Source: DAOSWM01 sp035380045
GTDB lineage: Bacteria > Bacteroidota > Bacteroidia > Bacteroidales > Tenuifilaceae
Length of the DNA stretch: 60,935 nt
NCBI GenBank assembly: GCA_035380045.1
Contig: DAOSWM010000016.1
Span: 1-60,935 of the forward strand
Direction of reading: 5' to 3'
Shown: piece after piece, positions 16,064 through 24,947 of the stretch
Numbering within the stretch: the first letter of the stretch is position 1
Layout of the letters: each line of letters opens with the position of its first letter
Translations under genes and position numbers: made by a program
Notes under the pieces: model-generated
What the model was told of the DNA's origin: nothing
The model's input: the letters and a program-made list of their open reading frames with translations, nothing else
Database searches by the model: none

Positions 16064-17618
16064 TACTCAACTTCGCAGCAACTGCCTCGGCGCAGCGTTC
16101 ACCATCAACTGCTGAGGAAACAATTCCGCCAGCGTATCCGGCTCCTTCACCGCAAGGGTAAAGTCCGGCAACTTTTATGTGTTCGAGCGTTTCGAAGTTT
16201 CTCGGAATTCTAACAGGAGACGATGTGCGCGATTCAACTCCAAGAATTTGCGCTTCGTTGGTTAAGAATCCTCTCATTTTCTTATCGAATTCCACAAAAC
16301 CCTTCTGCAATCGCTGCGAAATGCCTTTGGGAAGCCACTCATCCATTCGCGATGAAATTGTTCCCGGATGGTACGAGCATTCTGGAAGAGAGTTTGAGAA
16401 TTTTCCGTTAACAAAATCGGTTAATCTTTGGGCTGGGGAGATTACACCATTCTTAGCAATGCTGTACGCCAACTTTTCAATATCGCTCTGAAATTCAAGC
16501 CCGGCAAGCGGACCAAATTTTTCATACTCCTCAAAATCCTGCTGCTGAATTTCAACTACAATTCCAGAATTTGCCCACTTCGAATTTCTCGCCGATGGCG
16601 ACATTCCGTTCACAACAACCTCATTGCTGGCCGATGATGCGGGAACAATAAATCCGCCGGGACACATGCAGAACGAGTAAACTCCACGCCCGTCAACCTG
16701 TTGAACAAGGCTGTACGATGCTGCCGGAAGAAATTCTCCACGAGAAGTTCCGTGGTACTGAATTTTATCAATCAATTCCTGCGGATGCTCAACCCGAACT
16801 CCCAGCGCAAATGGTTTCGATTCAATATCGATTCCCTGCGAGTGCAGCATTCGGTAAACATCGCGGGCGGAGTGACCGGTTGCAAGAATTACGGCTTTGC
16901 CGTAAAGTTTCTCTCCACCCGATAATCGAACTCCGGAAGCAATTCCGTTATTCAGTAAAATTTCCTCAACCCGACTATCAAAGTGGAATTCTCCTCCATG
17001 CTCCTCAATGGTTTTCCGAATTGAAGAGATTACCCGTGGCAGAATATTGGTACCGATGTGCGGATGAGCTTCGTATAGAATTTCATCCTGCGCTCCATGA
17101 TTGTGAAGAATGTGAAGGATTCGGTTTATGTCGCCACGTTTTCGAGAACGGGTGTAAAGTTTGCCATCGGAGAAAGTTCCGGCACCGCCCTCACCGAATG
17201 CGTAGTTCGAATCGGGATTCAGCTCATCGTTACGATTTAAACTGGCAATATCGCGCTTGCGTGAGCTAACATCCTTGCCACGTTCAACAATAATTGGTTT
17301 TATCCCAAACTCGAGCAATCGTAGCGAGGCGAATAATCCTGCCGGACCTGAGCCAACAACAATTACATTGTTTTTATCTTTTACTTGCTTGTATGAAAAC
17401 GAAGGAGAATCGGTTTCAAGTTTTTCGTCTTTGAGAAAAACTTTCAGCCCAATGTTTACTTTTATGGCTCCGCGCCGAGCATCGATTGATTTTCGGGTAA
17501 TAAGAATTGAAACGCCTTCGGAACTTTTTACACCCAACTTTTGCAGCGCAATCGACTTAACCTTTTCCTTATCGGCAGCCTGTTGCGGAGTAACAACAAG
17601 ATTTAAATCTTTAGGCAT
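16053..17618 (-). CDS. FAD-dependent dehydrogenase, COG2509-type
   Basis: This 521-aa flavoprotein has an N-terminal ferredoxin-like basic domain (about 1-85) and a Rossmann FAD site VVGSGPAGLFASLRLLEFG near 92. Further family marks are GKLYTRSRKRGDINRIL, the ATGHSARDVY dinucleotide-site segment, and a C-terminal GYAGGIVSSAVDGERCAEAV. Cytosolic proteins of this group are widespread, but their substrate is not known. It is followed, 2 nt upstream on the same strand, by porT. Confidence 0.88.
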   Translation of the reverse strand: MPKDLNLVVTPQQAADKEKVKSIALQKLGVKSSEGVSILITRKSIDARRGAIKVNIGLKVFLKDEKLETDSPSFSYKQVKDKNNVIVVGSGPAGLFASLRLLEFGIKPIIVERGKDVSSRKRDIASLNRNDELNPDSNYAFGEGGAGTFSDGKLYTRSRKRGDINRILHILHNHGAQDEILYEAHPHIGTNILPRVISSIRKTIEEHGGEFHFDSRVEEILLNNGIASGVRLSGGEKLYGKAVILATGHSARDVYRMLHSQGIDIESKPFALGVRVEHPQELIDKIQYHGTSRGEFLPAASYSLVQQVDGRGVYSFCMCPGGFIVPASSASNEVVVNGMSPSARNSKWANSGIVVEIQQQDFEEYEKFGPLAGLEFQSDIEKLAYSIAKNGVISPAQRLTDFVNGKFSNSLPECSYHPGTISSRMDEWLPKGISQRLQKGFVEFDKKMRGFLTNEAQILGVESRTSSPVRIPRNFETLEHIKVAGLYPCGEGAGYAGGIVSSAVDGERCAEAVAAKLSINL

Positions 17619-17620
17619 AA

Positions 17621-18373
17621 TTACTCGAAATGGAATGCAATAACAATAACCTGCGACTGCATGCCACGAATGGCGTTCATGTAAATTTCGCCGCCCTCGT
17701 CGGACTTTTCTCTTGCCAAAACATTCAGGAATCCTGATGAGAATTTTATTTCGGGCGAGAATTTAAAGTAGGTTAGGAAGAAATCGCAGCCAACCCCAAA
17801 TTCGTAGTAGAAATCGCCTTTTGTAAGGCGAAGGTAAACCCCCTCCTCGATGTTCAGCTTCTTGTAGGCAGCCATATCAATCCGGAAATTTGCTCCAGCC
17901 ACAACGTATGGGCGAGCATTGGTTTTGCGTACAGCGCTATACTTAAACGTTAATGGAGTTTCAATGAACGACGACTCCATTTTCATCATGGTGTTCAGCG
18001 TGCCGTCGTAGTTGTAAAATGACAGGTTTCTTTGGCCAAAGGCCAAACCGGGCATGAAGCGAAGATGCAGGGTTGGTAAAATCCGCAAATCGGAAACAAC
18101 ATTCACGTTGAAACCGGGAATCAGATTGCTAATATCAGCAAAAAGCCGGTCGGTATTCTCATCGAAATTATTGTTGGTATTTACCCTGAAATCCATAAAG
18201 TTGGCTCCCAGCGAGAAGCCAAAACGCAGCACCTTATCGTAATCGTAGGTTGGATCGTTCAGCACCTGTGGCGGCTTGTATTGTGCCAACGCTAATCCGT
18301 GATAAACAACTATTATCGTGAGTGTTGTAAAGAATCTCCTTGCTGAAATCATGCCCAAAGATAAACATTTCAT
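17621..18373 (-). CDS. porT: Type IX secretion system protein PorT
   Basis: PorT is an outer-membrane beta-barrel protein needed for type IX secretion in Bacteroidetes. Recognition rests on the 250-aa size, a signal peptide (ISARRFFTTLTIIVV up to ALAQ), the mature start YKPPQVLNDPTYDYDKVLRF, GFSLGANFMDFRVN, and the alternating-strand C-terminus closing with an aromatic residue (AFHFE). A second ATG at 18352 gives a 243-aa form with an equally good signal peptide. In other Bacteroidetes porT often lies beside ubiE; here ubiE is about 10 kb away. No other T9SS gene is in this window. Confidence 0.85.
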   Translation of the reverse strand: MKCLSLGMISARRFFTTLTIIVVYHGLALAQYKPPQVLNDPTYDYDKVLRFGFSLGANFMDFRVNTNNNFDENTDRLFADISNLIPGFNVNVVSDLRILPTLHLRFMPGLAFGQRNLSFYNYDGTLNTMMKMESSFIETPLTFKYSAVRKTNARPYVVAGANFRIDMAAYKKLNIEEGVYLRLTKGDFYYEFGVGCDFFLTYFKFSPEIKFSSGFLNVLAREKSDEGGEIYMNAIRGMQSQVIVIAFHFE

Positions 18374-18393
18374 AAACTTAGAGAACGTGGATG

Positions 18394-18867
18394 CTACTCT
18401 TTTATTTTGTTCAGACCTCTAAGCATTATACTATCCTCTTTTTTCTTGTAAAGCTGAATGTCGATAACTATAAAATCCTTAAAAACATCGCTAACACCCT
18501 CAACTTCGTCCATTCTATTGACAATAGCCTTTATATAAAAAATACTATCAATTAATACATTGTCGGGCTGTTTTGCCAACTTCCCATCAACAAAGAACAC
18601 CATATCCTGAGGATTGTAAATAAGCTCGGTCTGTTTCGAAATAATTTGTTCCAGCGTTGTGAATTCAATTTGTTTCTTTGAAAACAAACGAACTATTCCT
18701 CTCCCATCCAGCTTCTCAACTTTCATGGAATCGATATTATTGGGATTAATAAAAACCTGTTCAATATTTATCTCCTTCCCGTTAAGAAGCCAGGTAATTT
18801 CCTTGCTGTCTTGTGAGTTTCCTAGAAAATAGGAAAAGCAAAAAATAATTGAAAGTAATAATCTCAT
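18394..18867 (-). CDS. Secreted hypothetical protein, 157 aa
   Basis: The protein has a signal peptide (MRLLLSIIFCFSYFLGNSQ) and should be periplasmic or outer-membrane associated. The mature part is acidic, rich in Asp, Glu and Lys, and includes NPQDMVFFVDGKLAKQPDNV, which resembles plug-type or carboxypeptidase-regulatory-like strands. I do not recognise a family. It ends 20 nt upstream of porT and may be co-transcribed with it. Confidence 0.65.
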   Translation of the reverse strand: MRLLLSIIFCFSYFLGNSQDSKEITWLLNGKEINIEQVFINPNNIDSMKVEKLDGRGIVRLFSKKQIEFTTLEQIISKQTELIYNPQDMVFFVDGKLAKQPDNVLIDSIFYIKAIVNRMDEVEGVSDVFKDFIVIDIQLYKKKEDSIMLRGLNKIKE

Positions 18868-19117
18868 GTTGAAAATAATTTAAAAAACTGATTGTCTATC
18901 CTTAAATATTTATGTCAGATGCCTGTCTGCCGATAGGCAGGTATGATGTCAAAGGTCAAAGGTCAAATGAGAGAAATTCCAAATCCCAATTTTTAGTTCC
19001 CAATTCTCAATATACAAAATGAACTCAATGTTTGTAGACTGTAAATTGCCAACTGCCAACTGAAGACTAATCAATGATTAACGAATACTTATTCATTTAA
19101 ATTTAAATTCAAATTAA
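18868..19117. repeat. Intergenic REP-like hairpin and short tandem repeat
   Basis: CTGCC-GATA-GGCAG (18927-18940) is a compact hairpin. Immediately after it TCAAAGG occurs twice in tandem, with a partial third copy (about 18949-18967). The remainder is AT-rich with no gene. A similar hairpin core lies at 5676-5687. Confidence 0.4.
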
Positions 19118-19876
19118 TCACTTCCTAAACACATAGTACGAGCTTGCCTGCGCGGTAGGAGTAATCTCTAGATCGTTGATATTTACATGTTCGGGGCGAG
19201 TAACAACGTACAAAACTGCATCTGCAATATCTTCGCCTGAAAGGGGAACAAGTCCCATGTAAGGTTTTTTTGCGGCTTCGGCATCGCCCTTGAATCGAAC
19301 CAATGAGAACTCGGTTTCAGCAAGTCCGGGGCGAATTTCGCTGACTTTTATATTGTGCTGTAGCAAATCAATCCGCATTGCCTGCGAAAGCGCGTGAACA
19401 GCGTGCTTGCTAGCGCAGTAAACATTTCCGTTTTCGTAAACCTGGGTTCCGGCAATGGAACCGATATTCACAATGTGTCCACTCTTTTTTTCAATCATCT
19501 GAGGAATGATCTTTCTTGTAACATAAAGTAATCCTTTCACATTTGTGTCAATCATTCGCTCCCAGTCGTCGATAATTCCATCATTAAGATGGTTTAATCC
19601 TACAGCTAAACCTGCATTGTTTACAAGGATATCGATTGGTTTCCAATCGTATGGAATGCTGTCGATTGCTTTATCAACCTGCTCTTTGCTGCGAACATCG
19701 AAATTCAACGTAAGAACTTTTTGTCCGAATTTTTCTTCAATGTCACTCTTTACAACATTTAAAGTTTCATTTCTGCGTCCAGTAATGATTAAACGGAATC
19801 CGTTTTTTGCAAGAAGATATGCGGTTGCTTTTCCAAAACCTGCTGTTGCGCCTGTAATCAATGCAATTTTGTTCAT
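19118..19876 (-). CDS. Short-chain dehydrogenase/reductase (YdfG-like)
   Basis: This is a 252-aa classical SDR. The NAD(P) motif is LITGATAGFGKATAYLLAKN at 6-25; an arginine pair in ITGRRNE suggests a preference for NADP. Also visible are the NNAG strand motif, the catalytic serine in VNIGSIAGTQ, and YCASKHAV with the active-site YxxxK. It resembles YdfG/serine-3-dehydrogenase proteins that oxidise hydroxy acids such as 3-hydroxypropionate or L-allo-threonine. The actual substrate is uncertain. It diverges from the HAD gene. Confidence 0.92.
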   Translation of the reverse strand: MNKIALITGATAGFGKATAYLLAKNGFRLIITGRRNETLNVVKSDIEEKFGQKVLTLNFDVRSKEQVDKAIDSIPYDWKPIDILVNNAGLAVGLNHLNDGIIDDWERMIDTNVKGLLYVTRKIIPQMIEKKSGHIVNIGSIAGTQVYENGNVYCASKHAVHALSQAMRIDLLQHNIKVSEIRPGLAETEFSLVRFKGDAEAAKKPYMGLVPLSGEDIADAVLYVVTRPEHVNINDLEITPTAQASSYYVFRK

Positions 19877-19986
19877 GGCAAAATATTTTTCGTTTTGTAT
19901 AATGAATTAATCAAAGATTAGTTTTATACAAAGATTGCAATTCTTTTCTTTGCATTGAAATAAATTTCAAATCAATTGCCATAGCT

Positions 19987-20643
19987 ATGATAAAGGCTGT
20001 AATTTTTGATATGGATGGTGTACTGGTCGATAACCACAACTTTCATGTTGAAGCGTGGAAAAAATTTTGCCGTGAAATTTCGGTTGAAATTGATATAGCA
20101 GAGTTTCGCAGAAAATATTTTGGGAAAGGGAACCGCGATATTCTTAGCGGTTTGCTAAACCGCGAGGTTACTGATGAAGAGGTGCATTTGCTGGGCGAAC
20201 GTAAGGAGGAGGTTTACCGTGAGGTTTACAGCGAATTTGTTGAGCCGGTTTACGGTTTGGTTGATTTTTTAGAATTTGCAAAATCTGCCGGAATAAAGCT
20301 GGCCGTTGCCACATCGGCTCCGGTTTCCAATCTCGATTTTATTATCGATAAGCTTTCAATTAGAAATTACTTCGATTGCTTAACCAATGGGAATGAAGTT
20401 GCGAAAGCAAAACCCCATCCTGAAGTTTACCTGATAACGGCTCGGAAATTGAATTTGCAACCTGATGAATGCGTTGTTTTTGAGGATTCAGTTTCAGGAA
20501 TTGAGTCGGCAAAAAATGCCGGAATGAAGGTGATTGGATTGCTAACCACACATTCGCAGGATGAACTTCCAGAAACGGAATTTTTTATTCCAAATTTTGC
20601 TGATATTAAGCTTGAATCTTTTTTTGAGCAAAACGGATTCTAG
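19987..20643 (+). CDS. HAD-superfamily phosphatase, beta-phosphoglucomutase-like
   Basis: This 218-aa protein shows all HAD motifs. The nucleophile motif is FDMDGVLVDNHNFHVEAW (8-25), with two aspartates and a metal-binding D. Motif II is ATSAPVSN. The motif III lysine is in AKAKPHPEVY. Motif IV is VFEDSVSGIESAKNAGM. The alpha-helical cap between motifs I and II is of the subclass I type seen in beta-phosphoglucomutases and sugar-phosphate phosphatases. Substrate unknown. It converges on the Hdr-like operon. Confidence 0.9.
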   Translation: MIKAVIFDMDGVLVDNHNFHVEAWKKFCREISVEIDIAEFRRKYFGKGNRDILSGLLNREVTDEEVHLLGERKEEVYREVYSEFVEPVYGLVDFLEFAKSAGIKLAVATSAPVSNLDFIIDKLSIRNYFDCLTNGNEVAKAKPHPEVYLITARKLNLQPDECVVFEDSVSGIESAKNAGMKVIGLLTTHSQDELPETEFFIPNFADIKLESFFEQNGF

Positions 20644-20654
20644 AAACTCAAATT

Positions 20655-22481
20655 TCAGAATTCTGCAACTTCAAGTTCAGGTTCTGGACAATTTACTTCA
20701 ACTTTCTGCTCAATATTATCGGCAAGAATTTCGGAAATATCCATTACTTTGTAGTTATCGCTAACGCTCTGGAATGTTTTCTTACAGAGCGGACATCCGG
20801 TTGCAATTGTTTTTGTAACTCCCTGACTTAACTCTTGTAAAGTGTTTCTTGCGATAATTTTTCGTTGTTCTGCTGAGATATTCGTAATTCCCAAACTTCC
20901 TCCGCAGCAGAGCGAATTTTCTTTTTCTTGTTTACTATCAACGAGAGTAACTGCATGGGAAAGAAGTTCACGTGGTTCGTTGTAAACTCCTAATCCTCGT
21001 CCAAGTTCGCAGGGATCGTGGTATGCAACTTTCTTCCCCGATTCGTTAACGTTGAGTTTCCCTTCGTTTACCAGATTCAAAAAAAACTGGCTGTGATGTA
21101 AAACCGGAATTTCTAAATTGTAGTTTTCTGAAAATTCCTTAGCACAGATTGGGCAAGATGTAACAAGAATTTCAGCACCCGATCGTGCTAAAAGTTCACG
21201 GTTTTTTTCTCTTAAACTTTCGGCTGATTTTTCTTCGCCAACCTGTAGTAATGGTTTGCCGCAGCAAATACTCCCATCCTCATCAATAAATGAGAAATCT
21301 ACTTTAGCTTCCTTAAAGAGTTTTGTGGTTGCTTTTATTACAGAAGGAGTCAGATGTCCCATACATCCTGCAAAATATGCAACTTTTGCTGGCTGAATAT
21401 TTGAACCATTAAGGTTTGATATTTCAAATTCCTTGAAATTCTGCTCTTTTTTTCGTTGGTTATTTCGAATGCTTGTGATATCGATTCCAACTGGACATGT
21501 ACTCACGCATCGCATGCAGAGCATGCAGGTTTCTGTTATTTTTTCTTTCGGATTATTTCGACGCAGCGAAGTGAAAAAGTACGTTGGCTGTGTGTCATTA
21601 ATTCCCAAATTGCTGCTTAGCTGGCAAGTATCAATACAAATTCCGCAGCGTGGACAAGAATTGATTTCAATATCTGTGAATGAAGTGTGCTGTTTCTTTT
21701 CTTTTACGCCAAACTTTCTAAGGAAAATTAAAAGAATTTCTGTTGGAATATGCATGTAACGCGAGAAAGGAAGCGCTACGAAAAATAATCCCAGAGAAAT
21801 TGAGTACGCCCACCAAAATATCATGTAAAAACTAACAACTGGGAAAGAGGAGTGAATCAGTATTTTACCAACTGTTCCTGTTAAAAAATCTCCCTTATCA
21901 AAAATCGCTGCTGTTGTTGCTTCTGCTAGAAGCCTGAGAGGAAATATAAACCAGAGTGTAGTCATAGCCAACCTATCAAAAACGGTATGACGGGTTGTCC
22001 GTTTCATCCCAAGAGCCTTGCTCTTAATTCGTTTGAAGAAAACTAACGCTACTCCGCTAAGCACAAAAAGCAGGAGAAAATCCATAATTACGGTGAACGT
22101 TTTCCTGTAATTAAGAGCTTCGGGAATGTCGTTGTTAAAATATTCAAAGAAAATTGGGAGGTATGGCGGGTTTAATGTATTTGGAGTAAAAATTCTGGTT
22201 TCAAGGTTTCCAACAACAATTAGGAGGAACCAGCCCAGAGCTAAGCTCATGTGAAGATATCCCAAAAGAAAATTTTTACGATAAATCTTCCTGTGGATTA
22301 AACTTTCAAGAAAAACTTCCCAAGCTGCGAGTATGGGTTTTAGGCTAAAAATATTTTTATAGATTTTTCCCTTCTGATCCTTTGGTAATCTATAAATCCA
22401 AATTCCCCACTTGGCCACAACGTATATAATCACAAAGCCAAGTCCGATAGTAAACGGGAGTACGAATGGATGAAACTTCAT
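20655..22481 (-). CDS. Membrane cytochrome-b/HdrD-like Fe-S oxidoreductase subunit
   Basis: This 608-aa fusion is the last gene of the Hdr-like operon. Residues 1-270 contain about six membrane helices; histidines in GYLHMSLALGW and SRYMHIPTEI could bind haem b, as in NarI/QmoC/DsrM proteins. Two ferredoxin motifs follow: CPRCGICIDTC and CMLCMRCVSTC. The C-terminal half has two complete cysteine-rich CCG domains (GCMG...CCGKP...CPICAK and PCELG...CCGGS...CPLCKK), the noncubane-cluster fold of HdrD/HdrB. It probably exchanges electrons between menaquinone and the soluble Hdr-like subunits. Confidence 0.85.
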   Translation of the reverse strand: MKFHPFVLPFTIGLGFVIIYVVAKWGIWIYRLPKDQKGKIYKNIFSLKPILAAWEVFLESLIHRKIYRKNFLLGYLHMSLALGWFLLIVVGNLETRIFTPNTLNPPYLPIFFEYFNNDIPEALNYRKTFTVIMDFLLLFVLSGVALVFFKRIKSKALGMKRTTRHTVFDRLAMTTLWFIFPLRLLAEATTAAIFDKGDFLTGTVGKILIHSSFPVVSFYMIFWWAYSISLGLFFVALPFSRYMHIPTEILLIFLRKFGVKEKKQHTSFTDIEINSCPRCGICIDTCQLSSNLGINDTQPTYFFTSLRRNNPKEKITETCMLCMRCVSTCPVGIDITSIRNNQRKKEQNFKEFEISNLNGSNIQPAKVAYFAGCMGHLTPSVIKATTKLFKEAKVDFSFIDEDGSICCGKPLLQVGEEKSAESLREKNRELLARSGAEILVTSCPICAKEFSENYNLEIPVLHHSQFFLNLVNEGKLNVNESGKKVAYHDPCELGRGLGVYNEPRELLSHAVTLVDSKQEKENSLCCGGSLGITNISAEQRKIIARNTLQELSQGVTKTIATGCPLCKKTFQSVSDNYKVMDISEILADNIEQKVEVNCPEPELEVAEF

Positions 22482-22486
22482 AACAT

Positions 22487-22813
22487 TTAGTTGTTTGCTG
22501 CTTTTCTAACAATTCTACAAATATTCCGTGTGTTCACATTTCTGGGACAAACAAGCGTACATTTTCCGCATAGCATGCATTTCTCCGATTCGACAAATGC
22601 CTTGGTTACATTTCCCAACTTAATCTGATGACACATATTCCTAAAGCTGAAACCGTTAAATCTGCTTGCAGTACAGGTTCCCGCACAGCTACCACACGAA
22701 ATACAGGTTGAAAATGTTGGCTCAAGGAGCGCAATTTCTTCGGCTAACTTTCTATTAGTCTTATCAAAATCTACACTTGCAATCTCCAACGCCGAAAAGC
22801 CAAAGTTTACCAT
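22487..22813 (-). CDS. Short HdrC-like 4Fe-4S protein
   Basis: This 108-aa protein has two 4Fe-4S motifs, CISCGSCAGTC (about 37-47) and CMLCGKCTLVC (about 81-91), in the HdrC arrangement. It should carry electrons between the HdrA-like flavoprotein and the membrane subunit. The stop lies 5 nt from the start of the membrane gene. It is the second HdrC-type gene of the operon and half the size of the first. Confidence 0.85.
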   Translation of the reverse strand: MVNFGFSALEIASVDFDKTNRKLAEEIALLEPTFSTCISCGSCAGTCTASRFNGFSFRNMCHQIKLGNVTKAFVESEKCMLCGKCTLVCPRNVNTRNICRIVRKAANN

Positions 22814-22852
22814 ATTGTATACAATGTAATATGTTTTATTCTATGATGTTAA

Positions 22853-23866
22853 CTAATTTCTTGTGAGAAATTTATGAGCATCCATCGCTGCTGAACGGGC
22901 AGCATTTATCGAATCGGTAATATTATTCGGACCGCTGCATGCACCGGCAATAAAAATTCCTTCAATTTGCGATTTGGTTGGCTCGGTGTGGTAATCGTTT
23001 ACCTGAAGGAAACCATCACTGTTTTCTGCTAAACCAACTCCGTTGAAAAGTTCATTATTCTCAGGATTTGGTGACATCCCAACCATTAGCACAACCATGT
23101 CAACCGACATTTTCAGCGGTTTCGATGAGAGTGTGTCTTCGGCTTTTACAAGAATTCTTCCGCCTTCCAGCTCGCTGGTTTCCGATAATCGTCCACGAAC
23201 AAAGGTTACTCCCATGGTTTGCGCTTTTTTGTAGAGTTCCTCGTATCCCGGTCCAAATAATCTTAAATCCATATAGAAGTTGAAAACTTCACAGTTTGGA
23301 AGAGATTCTTTAATTTCAATTGCCTGCTTAACTGCTGTTACACAGCAAACTTTTGAGCAGTAAGGGCGGTTTACTTTTTCGTCGCGGCTACCAACACAAT
23401 GTATTATTGCAACTCTCGATGGATTTACACCACTTACGGTTTGTGGTTTTCCAAACTTTTTGAACATCAACTCAAGATCAGCCGAAGTAATAACATTATC
23501 AAAAATTTGGTAGCCATACTCCTCCTTTTTTTCCGCGGGGAAAAGTTCAAAACCAGTTGCAACAACAACTGCATCAGCAGGGTAGGATTTACCAGTTGCA
23601 TTTACGCTGAATGAGCCATTCTCACGATTAATGCTCTGAACATTTGCTGATTTATATACTTGAATTTTTTCTAAATCTTTTTGAAGAATGTCAACAACTT
23701 CCTGGGCTCTGCGTTGGTTTGGGAATAACCTATCCCACTTGGCAACATGTCCGCCCAATTCGGTATCTTTTTCAAACAGAGATATTTCGTAACCAAACTC
23801 ACTTAGTTTTTTCGCTGCTTCAATTCCGGCAACTCCTCCTCCAATAATTGCAACTTTTTTGCTCAT
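22853..23866 (-). CDS. HdrA/QmoA-like FAD protein
   Basis: This 337-aa flavoprotein has an FAD motif IIGGGVAGIEAAKKLSEFG (7-25), an ATGFE dinucleotide-domain motif, and the characteristic HCVGSRDEKVNRPYCSKVCC segment (around 155-175) of HdrA and QmoA. It is short and lacks the extra ferredoxin domains of archaeal HdrA, so it resembles QmoA or the sHdrA of bacterial Hdr-like complexes. It should bind FAD and pass electrons to the HdrB/HdrC partners encoded upstream. The gap to the preceding HdrB-like gene is only 10 nt. Confidence 0.87.
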   Translation of the reverse strand: MSKKVAIIGGGVAGIEAAKKLSEFGYEISLFEKDTELGGHVAKWDRLFPNQRRAQEVVDILQKDLEKIQVYKSANVQSINRENGSFSVNATGKSYPADAVVVATGFELFPAEKKEEYGYQIFDNVITSADLELMFKKFGKPQTVSGVNPSRVAIIHCVGSRDEKVNRPYCSKVCCVTAVKQAIEIKESLPNCEVFNFYMDLRLFGPGYEELYKKAQTMGVTFVRGRLSETSELEGGRILVKAEDTLSSKPLKMSVDMVVLMVGMSPNPENNELFNGVGLAENSDGFLQVNDYHTEPTKSQIEGIFIAGACSGPNNITDSINAARSAAMDAHKFLTRN

Positions 23867-23876
23867 ATAAAGTATG

Positions 23877-24947
23877 TTAGAAGAATTTTAAAACGTTTGG
23901 TGATTCGGGTTTCCCAAGGTCTTGTCCATTCTCGCCCTTAAACTTATCGTTGGGATTATATTCAACCCCAATTTTATCAAGTAAAGGATTTACTGAAACC
24001 TGATGCATTTGGAGTCCTGATTCCCAAGGATCGAACCCCAATAATATTCCAGCCACTTCTTCGTACGAAAGGGTTGGGATTCCGTAACCATATTCATCGT
24101 AAGTTTTTCCTTCCATTTCGGCAAGTGCATACTGCCAGCGATCCATAAAGTAGTTGCAACCCGGACAATTTGTGATTATCAGATCGGGCTTAAACGGTTC
24201 CATCGACTCAAACTTCTTTTTCGATGCAGCAATGGAGTATCCTCTATTTGCTTGCACAAAGTATTGACGGAAACCAAATCCACAGCAATGCCTTCTTTCC
24301 GGATAATCAACTACTTCGCCGCCCCAGGCTTCAACCAAACCTGAAAGAACGTTTGGAAACTCAGCTCCTCCAACTCCTTTCGAAGGGAATATTTTTGCGT
24401 AGTGGCAGCCAATATGATCGACAACTTTCAACGGTTTGCCGGTATCTTTATTCACAAGTTTATACTTTGCTTTAGCAGCAATCTCGTTTCTAAACTTGTA
24501 GATTACATCGCTGGTGTGAACCAGATTTTGTGGTTCCTCAAATTCACGGTTTGTTGCTTCTCTCAAAAAGTTTCTGGTTTTCTCTTTCTCCTCGGGGAAA
24601 TGGTGCCAGGTATCGAGCACCTCGCAGTAAATTCCGAATGAAGTTACACACGAAGGGATGTAATTCTGATATCCATGCTCGCCCATTAGGGCGAAATTAC
24701 GTGCAACAACAGTTTGTATGGTTGGAAAAGGAATAACCTCACAATGATACCCAATACCGGTACAAGTAGTGTGATTTTTGTCTTCGAAAACATCTTTTCC
24801 TAAAACTTCACGCAAAATTTTCAGGAAAGTTGCATCACTTCCGGGAAAAAACGTTTGACGAATACAGCTTCTTACAAAGTAGTACTTATCGTCTGCAATC
24901 TCTTTCTGGTAATCACCCCAAATTCGGCGTATCCCTTCCTTCTTCAT
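23877..24947 (-). CDS. HdrB-like CCG-domain protein with altered first motif
   Basis: This 356-aa protein has the two-domain CCG architecture of HdrB. The C-terminal motif is complete: IGCHYAKIF, RHCCGFGFRQ and ITNCPGCNYF. In the first domain the middle pair reads TCTGIGYH and the last element SCVTSFG, so the CC and CxxC pairs are broken. One noncubane 4Fe-4S cluster is therefore expected. It overlaps the HdrC-like gene by one base (stop/start) at 24947. Function: probably the redox-active thiol or disulfide subunit of the complex. Confidence 0.85.
   Translation of the reverse strand: MKKEGIRRIWGDYQKEIADDKYYFVRSCIRQTFFPGSDATFLKILREVLGKDVFEDKNHTTCTGIGYHCEVIPFPTIQTVVARNFALMGEHGYQNYIPSCVTSFGIYCEVLDTWHHFPEEKEKTRNFLREATNREFEEPQNLVHTSDVIYKFRNEIAAKAKYKLVNKDTGKPLKVVDHIGCHYAKIFPSKGVGGAEFPNVLSGLVEAWGGEVVDYPERRHCCGFGFRQYFVQANRGYSIAASKKKFESMEPFKPDLIITNCPGCNYFMDRWQYALAEMEGKTYDEYGYGIPTLSYEEVAGILLGFDPWESGLQMHQVSVNPLLDKIGVEYNPNDKFKGENGQDLGKPESPNVLKFF

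Noticed and set aside
16718..17269. 183-aa plus-strand ORF inside the FAD dehydrogenase gene
   Set aside because: It is antisense to a convincing flavoprotein and has no family match.
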